A DNA stretch of 64,000 nucleotides. Source: CAVSUB01 sp963730995 (GTDB lineage Bacteria > Acidobacteriota > Vicinamibacteria > Vicinamibacterales > 2-12-FULL-66-21). Position numbers and translations under genes: made by a program. Below are positions 33,385 through 43,700 of the stretch, one piece after another; position 1 is the first letter of the stretch; the number at the start of each line of letters is the position of its first letter. The stretch covers positions 1,736,001 to 1,800,000 of the forward strand of contig CAVSUB010000013.1 of assembly GCA_963730995.1 (NCBI GenBank), read 5' to 3'. The notes beneath the pieces are model-generated. The model was not told the DNA's origin and searched no databases. It was given only the letters and a program-made list of their open reading frames with translations.

Positions 33385-34356
33385 ATGGGAACTCGCGCGC
33401 GATTGGCCAGTCTGGCACTGTTGCTTGCTTCAACGACTCTCTGGGTTACGCGGACAGTTGACGCACAGCAGGACCCCTTCCTCGGCCGCTGGAGCCTGAC
33501 CAGCACTGGAGACCAACCGGCCTACGTGGGCTGGCTCGAAGTCTCGCTGGAGGCGGGTCAGCTGACCGCCAGGTTTTCCAACAGAGGCGGAAGTCCGACG
33601 CCTGTCGCTTCCGTCCAGATATTGAACGGAGAGCTCGTCTTCCAGCCGGCGGCGGGACGGCGTGGCCCGTCGGCCGAACACCGCGCGCGAGTACAGGGTG
33701 AAAAGCTCCTTGGAAGCACGACCTCCGGCGACCGCACCATCGAGTTCGTCGGCGTGCGACCGCCGAAATGGCCGGCGGCGGACGCCAGCGCTCCCCACAA
33801 GTTCGGGCCACCGATCGAGCTCTTCGACGGCAAGTCGATGGATGCGTGGGATCTCGTGCGTCCGGAACAACCATGGTTCGTCATCGACAGCGAGATGACG
33901 AACTCACCCGCGGGGAGCAAGCCGGCCCCGGGGAGCAACCTCCGGTCGAAGCAGAAGTTCCAGGACTACAAAATCCACGCGGAGTACAAGCTGGACACCG
34001 GCAGCCACAGCGGCATCTACTTTCGAGGCCGCTACGAGATGCAGGTCCTCGGCGACGTCGGCAAGCCAGCCGACAAGTTCAGTCACATGTCTGTCTACGG
34101 GTGGGCGGCGCCCCTGGTCAACGCGAGCAAGCCTGACAACGAGTGGCAGACGATGGAAGGGACCATCGTGGCGAACAAGATCAGCGTGACGCTGAACGGA
34201 CTGAAAGTTCACGACAACACGACGCTCGAGGCGATCACGACGAACGCGGTGGATCCGAACGAGCTGGAACCGGGACCGATTCAGCTCGTGGGAAACGACG
34301 GCAAACTCTGGTACCGCAAGGTGACGATTACGCCAATTGTCGATACCGGGCGCTAG
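33385..34356 (+). CDS. DUF1080 (3-keto-disaccharide hydrolase-like) exported protein 1
   Basis: 323 aa; ATG 33385 chosen because GGTGAGG precedes it (ATG 33361 is alternative). Signal peptide (LASLALLLASTTLWV). Residues ~25-130 form an unknown beta domain, followed by the DUF1080 jelly roll (PIELFDGKSMDAWDLVR, YKLDTGSHSGIYFRGRYEMQ, WQTMEGTIVANKISVTLNG). Members include 3-keto-glycoside hydrolases; the catalytic residues cannot be assigned safely here. Likely periplasmic. Confidence 0.82.
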   Translation: MGTRARLASLALLLASTTLWVTRTVDAQQDPFLGRWSLTSTGDQPAYVGWLEVSLEAGQLTARFSNRGGSPTPVASVQILNGELVFQPAAGRRGPSAEHRARVQGEKLLGSTTSGDRTIEFVGVRPPKWPAADASAPHKFGPPIELFDGKSMDAWDLVRPEQPWFVIDSEMTNSPAGSKPAPGSNLRSKQKFQDYKIHAEYKLDTGSHSGIYFRGRYEMQVLGDVGKPADKFSHMSVYGWAAPLVNASKPDNEWQTMEGTIVANKISVTLNGLKVHDNTTLEAITTNAVDPNELEPGPIQLVGNDGKLWYRKVTITPIVDTGR

Positions 34357-34519
34357 AGGCCATCTCGCAAATGCCGAGCGAGCGAGTACCGCGAGCGAGC
34401 CACGCGATCGGAGCGCGCCGACGAAGCGGCGCGCGAGAGCGTGTGTAAGGGAGTCCGAGGGGCGAAGCCCCTCGGATGAGATTAGTGTCGAGTTGCGGCA
34501 AGGCAGTGGAGGTTTGCGA
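34357..34519. repeat. GC-rich repeat-like intergenic with CCGAGGGGC hairpin
   Basis: The first ~90 bases are GCGAG/CGAGC-rich (gagcgagtaccgcgagcgagcc and gacgaagcggcgcgcgagagc) and look like degenerate dispersed repeat. A 9-bp perfect stem CCGAGGGGC/GCCCCTCGG with a GAA loop is at 34455-34475. The rest is the leader of the next gene. Confidence 0.5.
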
Positions 34520-35815
34520 ATGAAGCGACTCTGGATCGGCCTCACGTTTCTCGTCGCCTGCACGGTCGTGCTCGCCGGCCAGACCAAACCCGCGAAGCCG
34601 CTGGAGATCTATGTCGTCGATCCCGAGGGCGGCAAGGAAGCGCTCTGGGTGACGCCGGCCGGCCAGGCGATCCTCATCGACACGGGCAGTCCCGGAGGGC
34701 GCGACACCGATCGAATCATGGACGTGATCAACGAGCTCGGGATCAAGAAGCTCGACATCCTTCTCTCGACGCACTACCACGTCGATCACGTCGGCGGGCT
34801 GCAGGAGCTGCTCAAGCGGATCCCGGTCGATCATTTCTACGATCACGGGGAAACGATCGAAGACGGCTTGAACGGGCATCAGAAGGAACAGGTCCCCGGG
34901 TTCCAGGCCTGGTATTTTCCGATGGTGGCCAAGGCGCCGCGGACGGTTCTGAAACCTGGCGATCGGATTCCAGTCACCGGGCTCGACTGGCGCATCGTCA
35001 CGTCCGCCGGCAAGGTCCTGAAGACTCCCCTGCCGGGCGCGGGCAAGCCGAACCCGTTGTGCGCCGGGGCTCAGCGACGGACCGTGACGCAGGATCCCGA
35101 GGACGGCCAGTCGGTTGGGAGCGTCATCACCTACGGCAAGTTCCGCGCCCTGGATTTCGGCGACATGACGTGGGACATCGAATACGACCTGATGTGCCCC
35201 AACAACCCGATCGGCACGGTGGACATGTACTTCGTGTCCGATCACGGCATCAACGACAACAGTACGCCGGAGTTCGTGCACGCGATCCGGCCGCGCGTCG
35301 CGGTGATGCAGAACAGCGCGCGGAAAGGCAACGCCGTGGACGTCCTCAAGGTGCTGCGGTCGTCACCCGGCCTCGAGGACATCTGGCAGCTCCATTGGGG
35401 GAATGCGGCCGGTGCAGAGTGGAACAGTGCCGGCGTCTACATTGCCAACGGCGTCGACCCGACGGAAGTCGCGACGGCGTTGACGGCACCTCCTCGGGGT
35501 GGCGGTGCCGGCCGGACAGGCGGCGCGGCCCCGACGGCCGGCGGAGTCGGGGCTGCGCCGGATGCAGCTCCTGGAACAGCCGCCCCGGCCCCCGCCGCAC
35601 CGCCAGCGACCGCCACGACCCAGACGCCGCCGCCGGAGGCAGGCCGCGGGCAGCCCGCCGCTCAGGGCGCGACGGGCGCTGGCCGTGGAGGCCGCGGCGC
35701 GCCTCCGCACTCGCCGGCGTACCTGATCAAGATTTCCGTTCAGCCGGACGGCACGTTTACGGTGACGAACACACGCAACAACTTCAGCAAGACTTACCTG
35801 GCCCCGAAGCCCTAG
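34520..35815 (+). CDS. exported metallo-beta-lactamase-fold hydrolase
   Basis: 431 aa; ATG 34520, upstream GTGGAGG. Signal (WIGLTFLVACTVVLAG). MBL motif STHYHVDHVGGL near residue 92 (His-x-His-x-Asp-His), further metal residues in DFGDMTWDIEYDL and FVSDHGINDNST. Closest to ComEC/Rec2-like MBL domains. A Pro/Ala/Gly/Arg-rich linker of ~90 residues (about 325-405) precedes a short conserved end. Substrate unknown. The stop is followed 4 nt later by a GGAATTCAC hairpin. Confidence 0.8.
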   Translation: MKRLWIGLTFLVACTVVLAGQTKPAKPLEIYVVDPEGGKEALWVTPAGQAILIDTGSPGGRDTDRIMDVINELGIKKLDILLSTHYHVDHVGGLQELLKRIPVDHFYDHGETIEDGLNGHQKEQVPGFQAWYFPMVAKAPRTVLKPGDRIPVTGLDWRIVTSAGKVLKTPLPGAGKPNPLCAGAQRRTVTQDPEDGQSVGSVITYGKFRALDFGDMTWDIEYDLMCPNNPIGTVDMYFVSDHGINDNSTPEFVHAIRPRVAVMQNSARKGNAVDVLKVLRSSPGLEDIWQLHWGNAAGAEWNSAGVYIANGVDPTEVATALTAPPRGGGAGRTGGAAPTAGGVGAAPDAAPGTAAPAPAAPPATATTQTPPPEAGRGQPAAQGATGAGRGGRGAPPHSPAYLIKISVQPDGTFTVTNTRNNFSKTYLAPKP

Positions 35816-35819
35816 TCCA

Positions 35820-35848
35820 GGAATTCACTTGAGTCGGGTGTGAATTCC
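35820..35848. repeat. GGAATTCAC hairpin, copy C (3' of MBL gene)
   Basis: GGAATTCAC (35820-35828) pairs with GTGAATTCC (35840-35848), loop TTGAGTCGGGT, starting 5 nt after the TAG. Four copies in the window. Confidence 0.85.
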
Positions 35849-35852
35849 AGGA

Positions 35853-35935
35853 AGCTCCCAGCTATCAGCTCTCGGCTTTCAGCTTCACGCCTCAAACAGG
35901 ATCGAGCTGACGGCTGACAGCAAGAGCTGAGAGCT
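35853..35935. repeat. heptamer-phased AGCT array, copy C (attached to hairpin)
   Basis: Left arm AGCTATCAGCTCTCGGCTTTC, loop containing CTCAAACAGGATCG, right arm AGCTGACGGCTGACAGC...AGCTGAGAGCT. The loop words are shared in reverse orientation with copy D (CGATCCTGTTTG), showing common descent of the whole element. Confidence 0.85.
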
Positions 35936-35975
35936 ACGCGGGCACGAGATCAAGTGAACTTCAGGGTCGTAATCA

Positions 35976-37502
35976 CTATTTCGTGCCCGGCTTCACGCTC
36001 GGACTGTCGTCAGCCTTCAGGTCGCCGAGCGCGTATTGCAGGCCCGCGAGGAACTGCTCGTTGATCGGTTTGATGAAGAACGTCTTCTCTTCGTTCCCGA
36101 AAGCCAGATAGAAGACTCGCCCGTTCCCCTCTCGACGGATCCAGGACATCCCGTAGTCGTGATCGCTTCGCGGGAAGTTCTCCTTCGCCTTGTCGGCGTC
36201 GCTCATCTTCGAGTAGTCGATGCTCGTCAGGATGTGAAGGTTCTCCCGCGACCAGGTATCCATGCCGAACGTGTAGATCTCGCCGCGGAAGTCGAACGGC
36301 TGGCCCTTGTACATCGCCGTGAGCGGACTCTTGGGATCGTCGATCTTGACGACGATCGGCTGGTCTGCAAAGTGGAACTTGAAGAAGCCGCCGATCATCT
36401 TGTTGTACTCGGGCCACGTGCCGACCTGTGTGTCCGGACCCGGCTGGGCGCCTCGACCGCCTTCACCACGGCCGGCACCCGCCGCGGCATTCCCGGCGCC
36501 CGGACCGCGCTGAGCGGCCGGCACGGGGACGATCACGGCTGTCTTCACTCGCTGCACGAACTCCGCCTGCCGCACGCCGGGCGCCTTGTCCGGATCGAGC
36601 TTGTCGAACCACGCGTCCGCCAGAGCGCTCATCTCTTCCTTGCTCAGCTTCTGGTCGTTGTTCTTGTCGCCCTGTAAGAGGCTCTGGGTCGTCAGCGTCG
36701 GCGCCGCGCCGCGTTGCCCGCCGCCTCCACCGCCGCCACGCGCTCCACGCGCGCCTGCCTGCGCCGCAGCGCCGTTCGCGTGATACGAGTCGCCGGTTCC
36801 GTGGATTCCGACCAGCCCCTTGCCGCCCCGAACGAAACCGAGCAGCGCTTTCTTCCGTGCGTCCGTGACCGCCTGATCGTTCGGATCGTCGAGAAACGCC
36901 CCGGTCGTACTGTTCAGGACCAGCGCGTCGTACTGCTTCAAGTTCTGCTCGTTGATGTCCGCCGGGTCAAAGGTGATCGTCGTCGACCACGCCTTGGTCC
37001 GGTTGCCGAACGATTCGATCATCTTGGCCACAAGCGGAATCGGCGTGTGGACGAAGCCGGCGCACTTGTTCAGGACCAGCACCTTGTGCTGCCGTGTGGG
37101 CTTCGCCGCCGGCCGATCCGGCAGTGCCGCGAGCATCGCCTGCATGTGAGCGTCGAGAGGCAGCCTGGGCTGCGGGAGCTTGAGGGCGGCCACGAGGTCC
37201 GCCTCAGTCACTGAGCCTGATTTTTCCTTGTCCGCCTCCTGGAACCACTTTTCGAGCGCCGTCTTGAACTCGGCCCGAGTGACCGCCCCGTCCGTATTGC
37301 TGTCGGCCGCCGCGAAGAGGCCCGGGCCGAGGTCCGCGCCGTTACCGCCCTCGGCGTCGTGCATCATGCCCGCCATGCTCTGATCGCCCGCCTGATACGG
37401 ACTGAACGTCAGCCCCCCGTACACGTTCAGGACGGTCAGGGTGCCGGCCAATGTTGCCGCGCACACCGCTGCCGTCACCCGACGCGTGGAAATCGTTGCC
37501 AT
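35976..37502 (-). CDS. exported ThuA-domain protein with EF-hand insertions
   Basis: 508 aa. Signal peptide (VTAAVCAATLAGTLTVL), then an EF-hand pair at ~60-110 (DSNTDGAVTRAEF; EADKEKSGSVTEAD), and a ThuA domain (KVLVLNKCAGFVHTPIPLVA to GKGLVGIHGTGDSYHANG). The ThuA domain is split by an insert of ~115 residues with a Gly/Arg-rich run, a third EF-hand (GDKNNDQKLSKEEM) and another Gly/Arg run, before resuming at WPEYNKMIGGFFKFHFADQP. ThuA proteins are implicated in disaccharide use (trehalose, 3-keto sugars). ATG 37502. Confidence 0.82.
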   Translation of the reverse strand: MATISTRRVTAAVCAATLAGTLTVLNVYGGLTFSPYQAGDQSMAGMMHDAEGGNGADLGPGLFAAADSNTDGAVTRAEFKTALEKWFQEADKEKSGSVTEADLVAALKLPQPRLPLDAHMQAMLAALPDRPAAKPTRQHKVLVLNKCAGFVHTPIPLVAKMIESFGNRTKAWSTTITFDPADINEQNLKQYDALVLNSTTGAFLDDPNDQAVTDARKKALLGFVRGGKGLVGIHGTGDSYHANGAAAQAGARGARGGGGGGGQRGAAPTLTTQSLLQGDKNNDQKLSKEEMSALADAWFDKLDPDKAPGVRQAEFVQRVKTAVIVPVPAAQRGPGAGNAAAGAGRGEGGRGAQPGPDTQVGTWPEYNKMIGGFFKFHFADQPIVVKIDDPKSPLTAMYKGQPFDFRGEIYTFGMDTWSRENLHILTSIDYSKMSDADKAKENFPRSDHDYGMSWIRREGNGRVFYLAFGNEEKTFFIKPINEQFLAGLQYALGDLKADDSPSVKPGTK

Positions 37503-37678
37503 GCTTCCTCCTCGAGCGACCTCGCAAGCCGCCGATACCGTGCGGGCGCCGTTCTACTGCCAGGGCCCGGGATGGTCGATAATCTACGCCTGTTTAGGAA
37601 AAGATCGCGAGACTTTCTTCGCGTCGTTCGCGCATATAGTAAGGCACGTCGGCTTCCTCCATTCCTGCAAGGGCGAAC

Positions 37679-40587
37679 ATGAAGAAAATAACCAGGCTCA
37701 TCCCGTGGCTCGCGTTTGTCGTGACGACGACCGGACTGTCGCTCATCGCCCAGACACCGGCCCCCCAGACACCGTCGGCCCAACCATCTACCACCCAGCC
37801 TCCGGCGGGACAGCCCCCACAGACGGCCCAGCCTCCTGCGGGCCGCGGCGGCGGCAGGGGGGCTCCGACAAGGATTCTCCCGTCAATGCCGGCGTCGATT
37901 GGACGAAACAGCCGTCGGTCCTGCCGAAGAAACCCGCCGAGGAGCTGAAGGAGTTCGTCCTTCAACCCGGCTATCGACTCGAGCTGGTTCTCGCCGATCC
38001 GGACATCAAGGATCCGACAGCGATCATGTTCGACGGGAACGGCCGGATGTTCGTGCTCGAGAATCCCGGCTACATGGCCGACAAGGAGGCGAACGGTGAG
38101 CTCGACCCCGTCGGGCGCATCTCGCTCTGGACTGACACGAACAACGACGGCGTCTACGACAAGCACACCGTGTTCGTCGATCACCTCGTGTTCCCGCGGT
38201 TCGTCACGCCGTACGGACCCGACACGATCCTGACGAAGGAGTCGAACGCCCAGGAAGTCTGGAAGTACACCGACACCAACGGGGATGGCGTGGCCGACAA
38301 GAAAGAGCTCTTCGGCACGGGCTACGGCCGCATCGACAACGTCGAGCAGGAAGAGAGCTCCATGACCTGGACGCTCGACAACTGGCTCTACACCACCTTC
38401 AACACGTTCCGCTCCCGCTGGACACCGAGCGGCGTCGTCAAGGAAACGTCAGGCAGCACGATGGGCTCCGAGTGGGGCCTCACGCAGGACGACGACGGCA
38501 AGCAGTGGTATCTCGAGGGCTCGAACGGAATCCCGGCCTACTGGCAGTTCCCGATCGTCTACGGCAACATCAACATCCCCGACGGGCTCGATTCGGATGT
38601 GCGCGTTCCGTGGGGCGCGGCCGTCAAGGTCGCCGACATGCAGGGCGGCATGGGGATCATCCGGATGCCCGACGGCTCGTCGAAACAGACGACTGCCGGC
38701 GCAGGCGGCGTGATCATCCGAGGCGACCGTTTGCCGAAGGACCTGTACGGCAAGTACTGCTACGGCGAGCCTGTCGCGCGCATCGTCCGCTGCATGTACC
38801 CCGAGAACAAGGAAGGCCTGACGTACGTCCGCACGACCACACCCGGGAACGAGTTCCTCAAGTCCACGGACCCGTACTTCCGGCCGGTCGATCAGAAGAT
38901 TGCCCCCGACGGCACGCTGTACATCGTCGACATGTACCACGGGATCGTGCAGGAGCGGCAGTGGTCGGGTCCCGGCACGTACATCCGCGCGCGCATCGAA
39001 CAGTACGATCTGGACAAGGTCATCCACTACGGCCGCATCTGGCGCCTCGTCTACGACGGCGTCAAACCGGGTGACGCGATTGCACGCGACAAAACCGTCC
39101 CCCGGATGAACACCGAGACAGCGGCGCAGCTCGTCGCGCATCTCGAGCATCCGAATGGCTGGTGGCGCGACACCGCGCAACAGCTGCTCGTCCTCAAACA
39201 GGACAAGTCGGTTGTGCCGGCGCTCCAGAAGCTGGCGACGTCGTCCACCACCATGCTCGGACGGATTCATGCCCTGTGGACGCTGGAAGGCCTGGGCGCG
39301 CTCGATCCCGTGCTGGCCCGTCAGCTCATGGCCGATCCGGAGCCCCGCATGCGGATCCAGGCGATTCGGGCGAGTGAAACGCTCTACAAGGCGGGAGACC
39401 GATCGTTCGCGTCCGACTACAACGCGCTGACGAAGGACTCCAGCGTGGACGTCGTCATCCAGGCCATGCTGACGCTGAATCGATGGAAGGTGCCGGACGC
39501 TTCGACGACGCTGAAGGCGACGATGGATGCGAACAAGGCACGCGGCGTCCAAGTCGTGGCGACGACATTTCTCACCGCGGCGGCCAACGCGGGCCGCGGG
39601 CGCGGCGGCGTCATGCTGACGTCCGAGCAACAGGCGCTCCTCACGAAAGGTGGCGAGGTCTACAACAGCCTCTGCATCAGCTGCCACGCTCCGGATGGCA
39701 TGGGAGTGCCGCTGCTCGAGCAGAAGACGACGCTGGCGCCGCCGCTCGCGGGCTCGCCGCGCGTGAACAGTCACCGCGACTACATCGTCAAGGCCGTGCT
39801 GCACGGTCTGACCGGACCCATCGAGGGCCGCCAATATTCGCAGGTGATGATCCCGATGGGAACGAACGACGACGCATGGGTGGCGTCGGTCGCGTCCTTC
39901 GTGCGCCAGAACTTCGGCAACTCGGGCGGGTTCGTCACGCCAGCCGATGTCGCACGTGTGCGCGCCGAGACACGCGATCGGAAGACACCATGGGACGTCA
40001 CAGAGCTCGCCGCCTCGATGCCGTCGCCTCTGGTCAAAGAGGGCTGGACGTTGACGGCGAGTCACAACAACGCCGCCGCGAGCCGGGCGCTCAGCCTTCA
40101 GTCCTGGAACAGCGGCACGCCGCAAACACCCGGCATGTGGTTCCAGGTCGAATTGCCGAAGCCGACCCAGATAACCGAACTGCAGTTCGAATCGACTGCC
40201 GGCGCGTACGAGATTACCCGGGGTCGCATCCTGAATTCTGATGCACCGCCCGCCGGGGCGCGCGGCGCAGGGGCCGCCGCCGGAGGGCCCCCTGCGCCAT
40301 CGCGGCCGACGCCGAACTATGGGTTCCCGCGCGCGTACAAAGTGGAGGTGTCGACCGACGGCAAGACGTGGAAGCCGGTTGCGGAGGGCAAGGACGCGTG
40401 GCACGACCTGCAGGCGATTCCGTCGAGCGGTACCGGCAATCAGGGCGAGTCCGCGGCCACGACCGTCGTCTCGTTCGAACCCGTGCAGGCGAAGTTCGTT
40501 CGCATCACCCAGACCGGCACGGAGGAGAACGCACCCGTCTGGTCGATCCAGTCGCTGCGGCTGTACGCGGTCGCGACGCGGCAGTAG
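37679..40587 (+). CDS. PVC-type membrane-bound dehydrogenase/cytochrome c/discoidin 1 (frameshift at 37857-37862)
   Basis: About 969 aa if restored. Signal peptide MKKITRLIPWLAFVVTTTGL lies in one frame, while the mature part starting KDSPVNAGVDWTKQPS is in another; adding one G to the six-G run at 37857-37862 joins them. Domains: beta-propeller of the TIGR02604 dehydrogenase type (FDGNGRMFVLENPGYM), calcium-like loops DTNNDGVYDK and DTNGDGVADK, HEAT-like repeats, c-type heme motif CISCH (~660), and a C-terminal discoidin/F5-8C-like domain (FPRAYKVEVSTDGKTWKPVA). It probably oxidises sugars in the periplasm. An hairpin terminator follows the stop. Confidence 0.8.
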
Positions 40588-40612
40588 GATCGGGTTGAGT
40601 GAGTGCGGAAAA

Positions 40613-40644
40613 CCAGGGCCGGGCCTTCAAAGGCCCGGCCCTGG
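40613..40644. terminator. strong bidirectional hairpin (CCAGGGCCGGGCCTT family)
   Basis: A 15-bp perfect inverted repeat CCAGGGCCGGGCCTT/AAGGCCCGGCCCTGG with a CA centre, 25 nt after the dehydrogenase stop and between convergent genes. No U run, so termination may not be intrinsic; the same core GGGCCT...AGGCCC recurs at 52562 and 59646, hence probably a dispersed repeat family. Confidence 0.75.
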
Positions 40645-40657
40645 TGACGGGTAAGGT

Positions 40658-40740
40658 AGCTGTCAGCTCTCAGCCGTCAGCTCTCAGCTCGATCCTGTTT
40701 GGCGCATGAGCTGAAAGCTGACAGCTGTTAGCTGTCAGCT
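40658..40740. repeat. heptamer-phased AGCT array, copy D
   Basis: Left arm AGCTGTCAGCTCTCAGCCGTC, loop CGATCCTGTTTGGCGCATG, right arm AGCTGAAAGCTGACAGCTGTT then AGCTGTCAGCT; between convergent genes, followed by the GGAATTCAC hairpin. Confidence 0.9.
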
Positions 40741-40744
40741 TCAT

Positions 40745-40773
40745 GGAATTCACACTTTACTCGAGTGAATTCC
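40745..40773. repeat. GGAATTCAC hairpin, copy D (3' of TonB receptor 2)
   Basis: GGAATTCAC (40745-40753) and GTGAATTCC (40765-40773), starting 5 nt beyond the receptor stop on the minus strand. Confidence 0.9.
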
Positions 40774-40778
40774 TGGAC

Positions 40779-43700
40779 TCAGAACGCGAAGCGCACGTTC
40801 AGCTGAAAGCTGCGCATGGCTTGCGCGGTGGTGACTGCGCCGAATCCTGCAGTGGACGGCGTCAGCCTGTTTGGATTGAGCACGTTCCCGACTGCACCCG
40901 GCGCGAGGGTCGTATCCCCGGCCGCGGCGACGAACTGGGGGTTCCGGATCGTCAAATCCGTCGGGCTGTTCAGCTGGAGCTGCGTCTGACGGCCGTTGAA
41001 GACGACGGCGTTGAACGCATTGAATGCGTCCAGCCGCAAGGTCAATCTCCTCGCGCCGCCTGCCCGAAACGACCGCTGGAGCGCCAGATCGACCGTATGG
41101 TCCGGGCAGCCCACCATGTAGTTGAACCCGGACTCCAACCCCACGCTTCCAGGTTGCGGTCCCGCGAAGGCACCGGTGTTGAACTGCCGGTACTGATCGT
41201 CTCCGCATCCTGAGCCGGGGTCGCCAGAGATGACGATGCGCGCCGGGTAAGTCGGGCTGCCGGTCAGGTTCACAGACGCCCCGTTGCTGTTGTAGCTGAA
41301 GGTGGGTGTGTAACGGGCACCCGATCCGGCCGTCACGACGCCGGCGAGCTGCCAATCGTTCACCACCAGGGCGAGGACCTTCATCCCGCCACTGTCCGCC
41401 TTCATCGTCGGCAGGGACCACACGAAGTTCCCCTTCACAACGTGCTTCGCGAGTCCGAGGTTCTTCCCCATCAGATCTTCGTACTGCCCCTGGTCCGCGC
41501 GCAGCCCGTAGGTGCCATCGGCGTGGTGTTCGAGGCGGGACTGGATCGGGTTCCCGGAGTCGGGCGTCGTGCCGGTGGTGCCGACGTAACGAATCCCGTA
41601 GGTGTAATTCAGCTGCGCCGAAAACCCCTTCGTGAATCGATGCGTGAACGCCGTCGAAATCAGCTCCGAATCGTTCCACCTGTTAGGCTGGTTCAGGAAG
41701 ATCGGACCAAGCCCGCGGAAAGGCCGCAGAAGATCCGTCTGGAGTGCGTTGGCGCCCGGTACCGAGCTCGCCGGGAGCGTCAGATCCTGATTCTGCTGCA
41801 GGAACGCGGCGCCGATGTCGGGCGCGTTGAGGTCCACACCCTGGCTCACGCTGGTAGACGGACCGCTGTAGATGTCGAAGCCATGCTGCCCGATGAGGGA
41901 GATATCGAGCGAAGACGACCACGGAAGCGCCATCTGGACGCCGGCGTTCCACTGTACCGACTTCGAGAGCGGCGAATCGTACTGGATGATCGCCATGATC
42001 GGCGCGCCCTGGGTGGTGAAGCCGCCGCTGTTCAGCGTCTGCAGTGTCCCGTAGCGGACAGTCGAATTGAACGACGCGGGGATGTTCCCGGCGTTCGACT
42101 CGAACGAGTTGAGGGCCGGACGGTCGATGAAGAGTCCGATACCGCCGCGCAGTACCATCTTCTGCGTGCCCCCAAGGTCGTAGGCCGCCCCGAAGCGGGG
42201 CGCCCAGCCCAGTTTCGGCCACACGGTGTTTTCCTTCGCGATGCCGTGGCCCGCCTGATGAATGCCGTTCGTGACCACCCCGGTGCCCGGCACGAGCGTG
42301 CCGATCGCCGCCACGCTGCTGCCGCCGGGAACAGTCACGATCTGTTTGGTCACCGGATTCACCGCGTTCCGGGCGTTGGTGCCCTGGCATCCGTTCGTCA
42401 GCGCCACGGTGCATCCGGGTATGTAGAGCTGTGGCGCGTTGGCCAGGGACCACTCGTCCGGGAAGAAGTTCGACGAGTGGAGCAGCGAATCGTACTGCGG
42501 CTGCAGGTGCGTCAGCCGCAGGCCGTAGTCGAGCGTCAGCCGGTTGTTCACCTTCCAGTTGTCCTGGACGTAGCCTTCGTACGTGTTGTGCAGGAAGATG
42601 CCTTCGACCAGGATGTTCTGCTGCGCGTAGGTGCTGAAGATGCCGAGCGCCGCATTCGCGTAGCCGAAGCCGGTATCGAGAGGATTGCTGGTGTCCCTTC
42701 CGAAATTGAGGTCGCCCTGAGTAGACGGCGCCTGGCCCGTGTTCAGGTTCTCCGCCTTGTAGCTGTGCTCGATGTTGAAGCCGGTTTTCAGGGTGTGATG
42801 TCCGGCGACCTTGGTGAGACTCCCGAGCACGCTGTGGGTCCGGTTGAGATTCAAAAAGCTCGGATACCCGAGACTGGGCAACGCGGGCGTGATGTTGGCG
42901 CCCCAGGCCATGGTCGGGGGCAGTTGGGACACGCCGTCGACGAAGAATGGCGCACCGTACTTGTTCAGGATCGACACCTCGTAGTACGAAGGATCGAACT
43001 TGCCGGAGTCCGGATACAGCGTCGGGATCGATCCCAGCCCGAGGTTGTTCTTGTTGTAGAACGGCGTGACTCCGGGGGCTCCGAGCTGATTCTGCGAGAA
43101 TCCGTAAGTGCCCTCGAAGAACGTCGTGTTGTTGAACCCGTAGGTCGCCGTCGACGCCCATGCGTAGATGTACGGAACCGGGTTCCGCGTGTCGTTGAAC
43201 CCCGGAATCGATCCCGGGACGACCTTGGAGTTGCCTACCTGGAACTGGCCCTTGCCGCTGATCCGCAGTTTCGACGAGGCCTGATAGTCCACCCTGAATG
43301 CGGGCTGCGACGTGAGGCTGTCGACGATCGGCGTCGTAGTCTCGTAGTTGTAGCTCCTGCCAGCGGTCTGCGTGACGTTGGCCTGGATCGGCCAGATGTT
43401 GAGAATGTTCTGCCCGAGCCCGTACAGCCGGTTCGCCGGGATCTTGCCGAGGACTCCGCCGTCCTGGAAGCAGGCCGCCGTGGCGCCTCCCTGGACGCAC
43501 TGACTCTTGGGCAGCCCGGTGGACGCGTCGTACAAGGCGTTGATCAGGTTCCCGTTGTTGTCGCGCGACTGCGAGAAGTCACCCGCGCGCTCCAGCTGCG
43601 TCGGGACGCGGAACTGCACGATGTTGCCGCCGGCCGTCCGTGGCCGGTACTCGTGAGAGTAGAAGAAGAACAGCTTGTTCTGCCCGCCCGGCTTCCCGAT

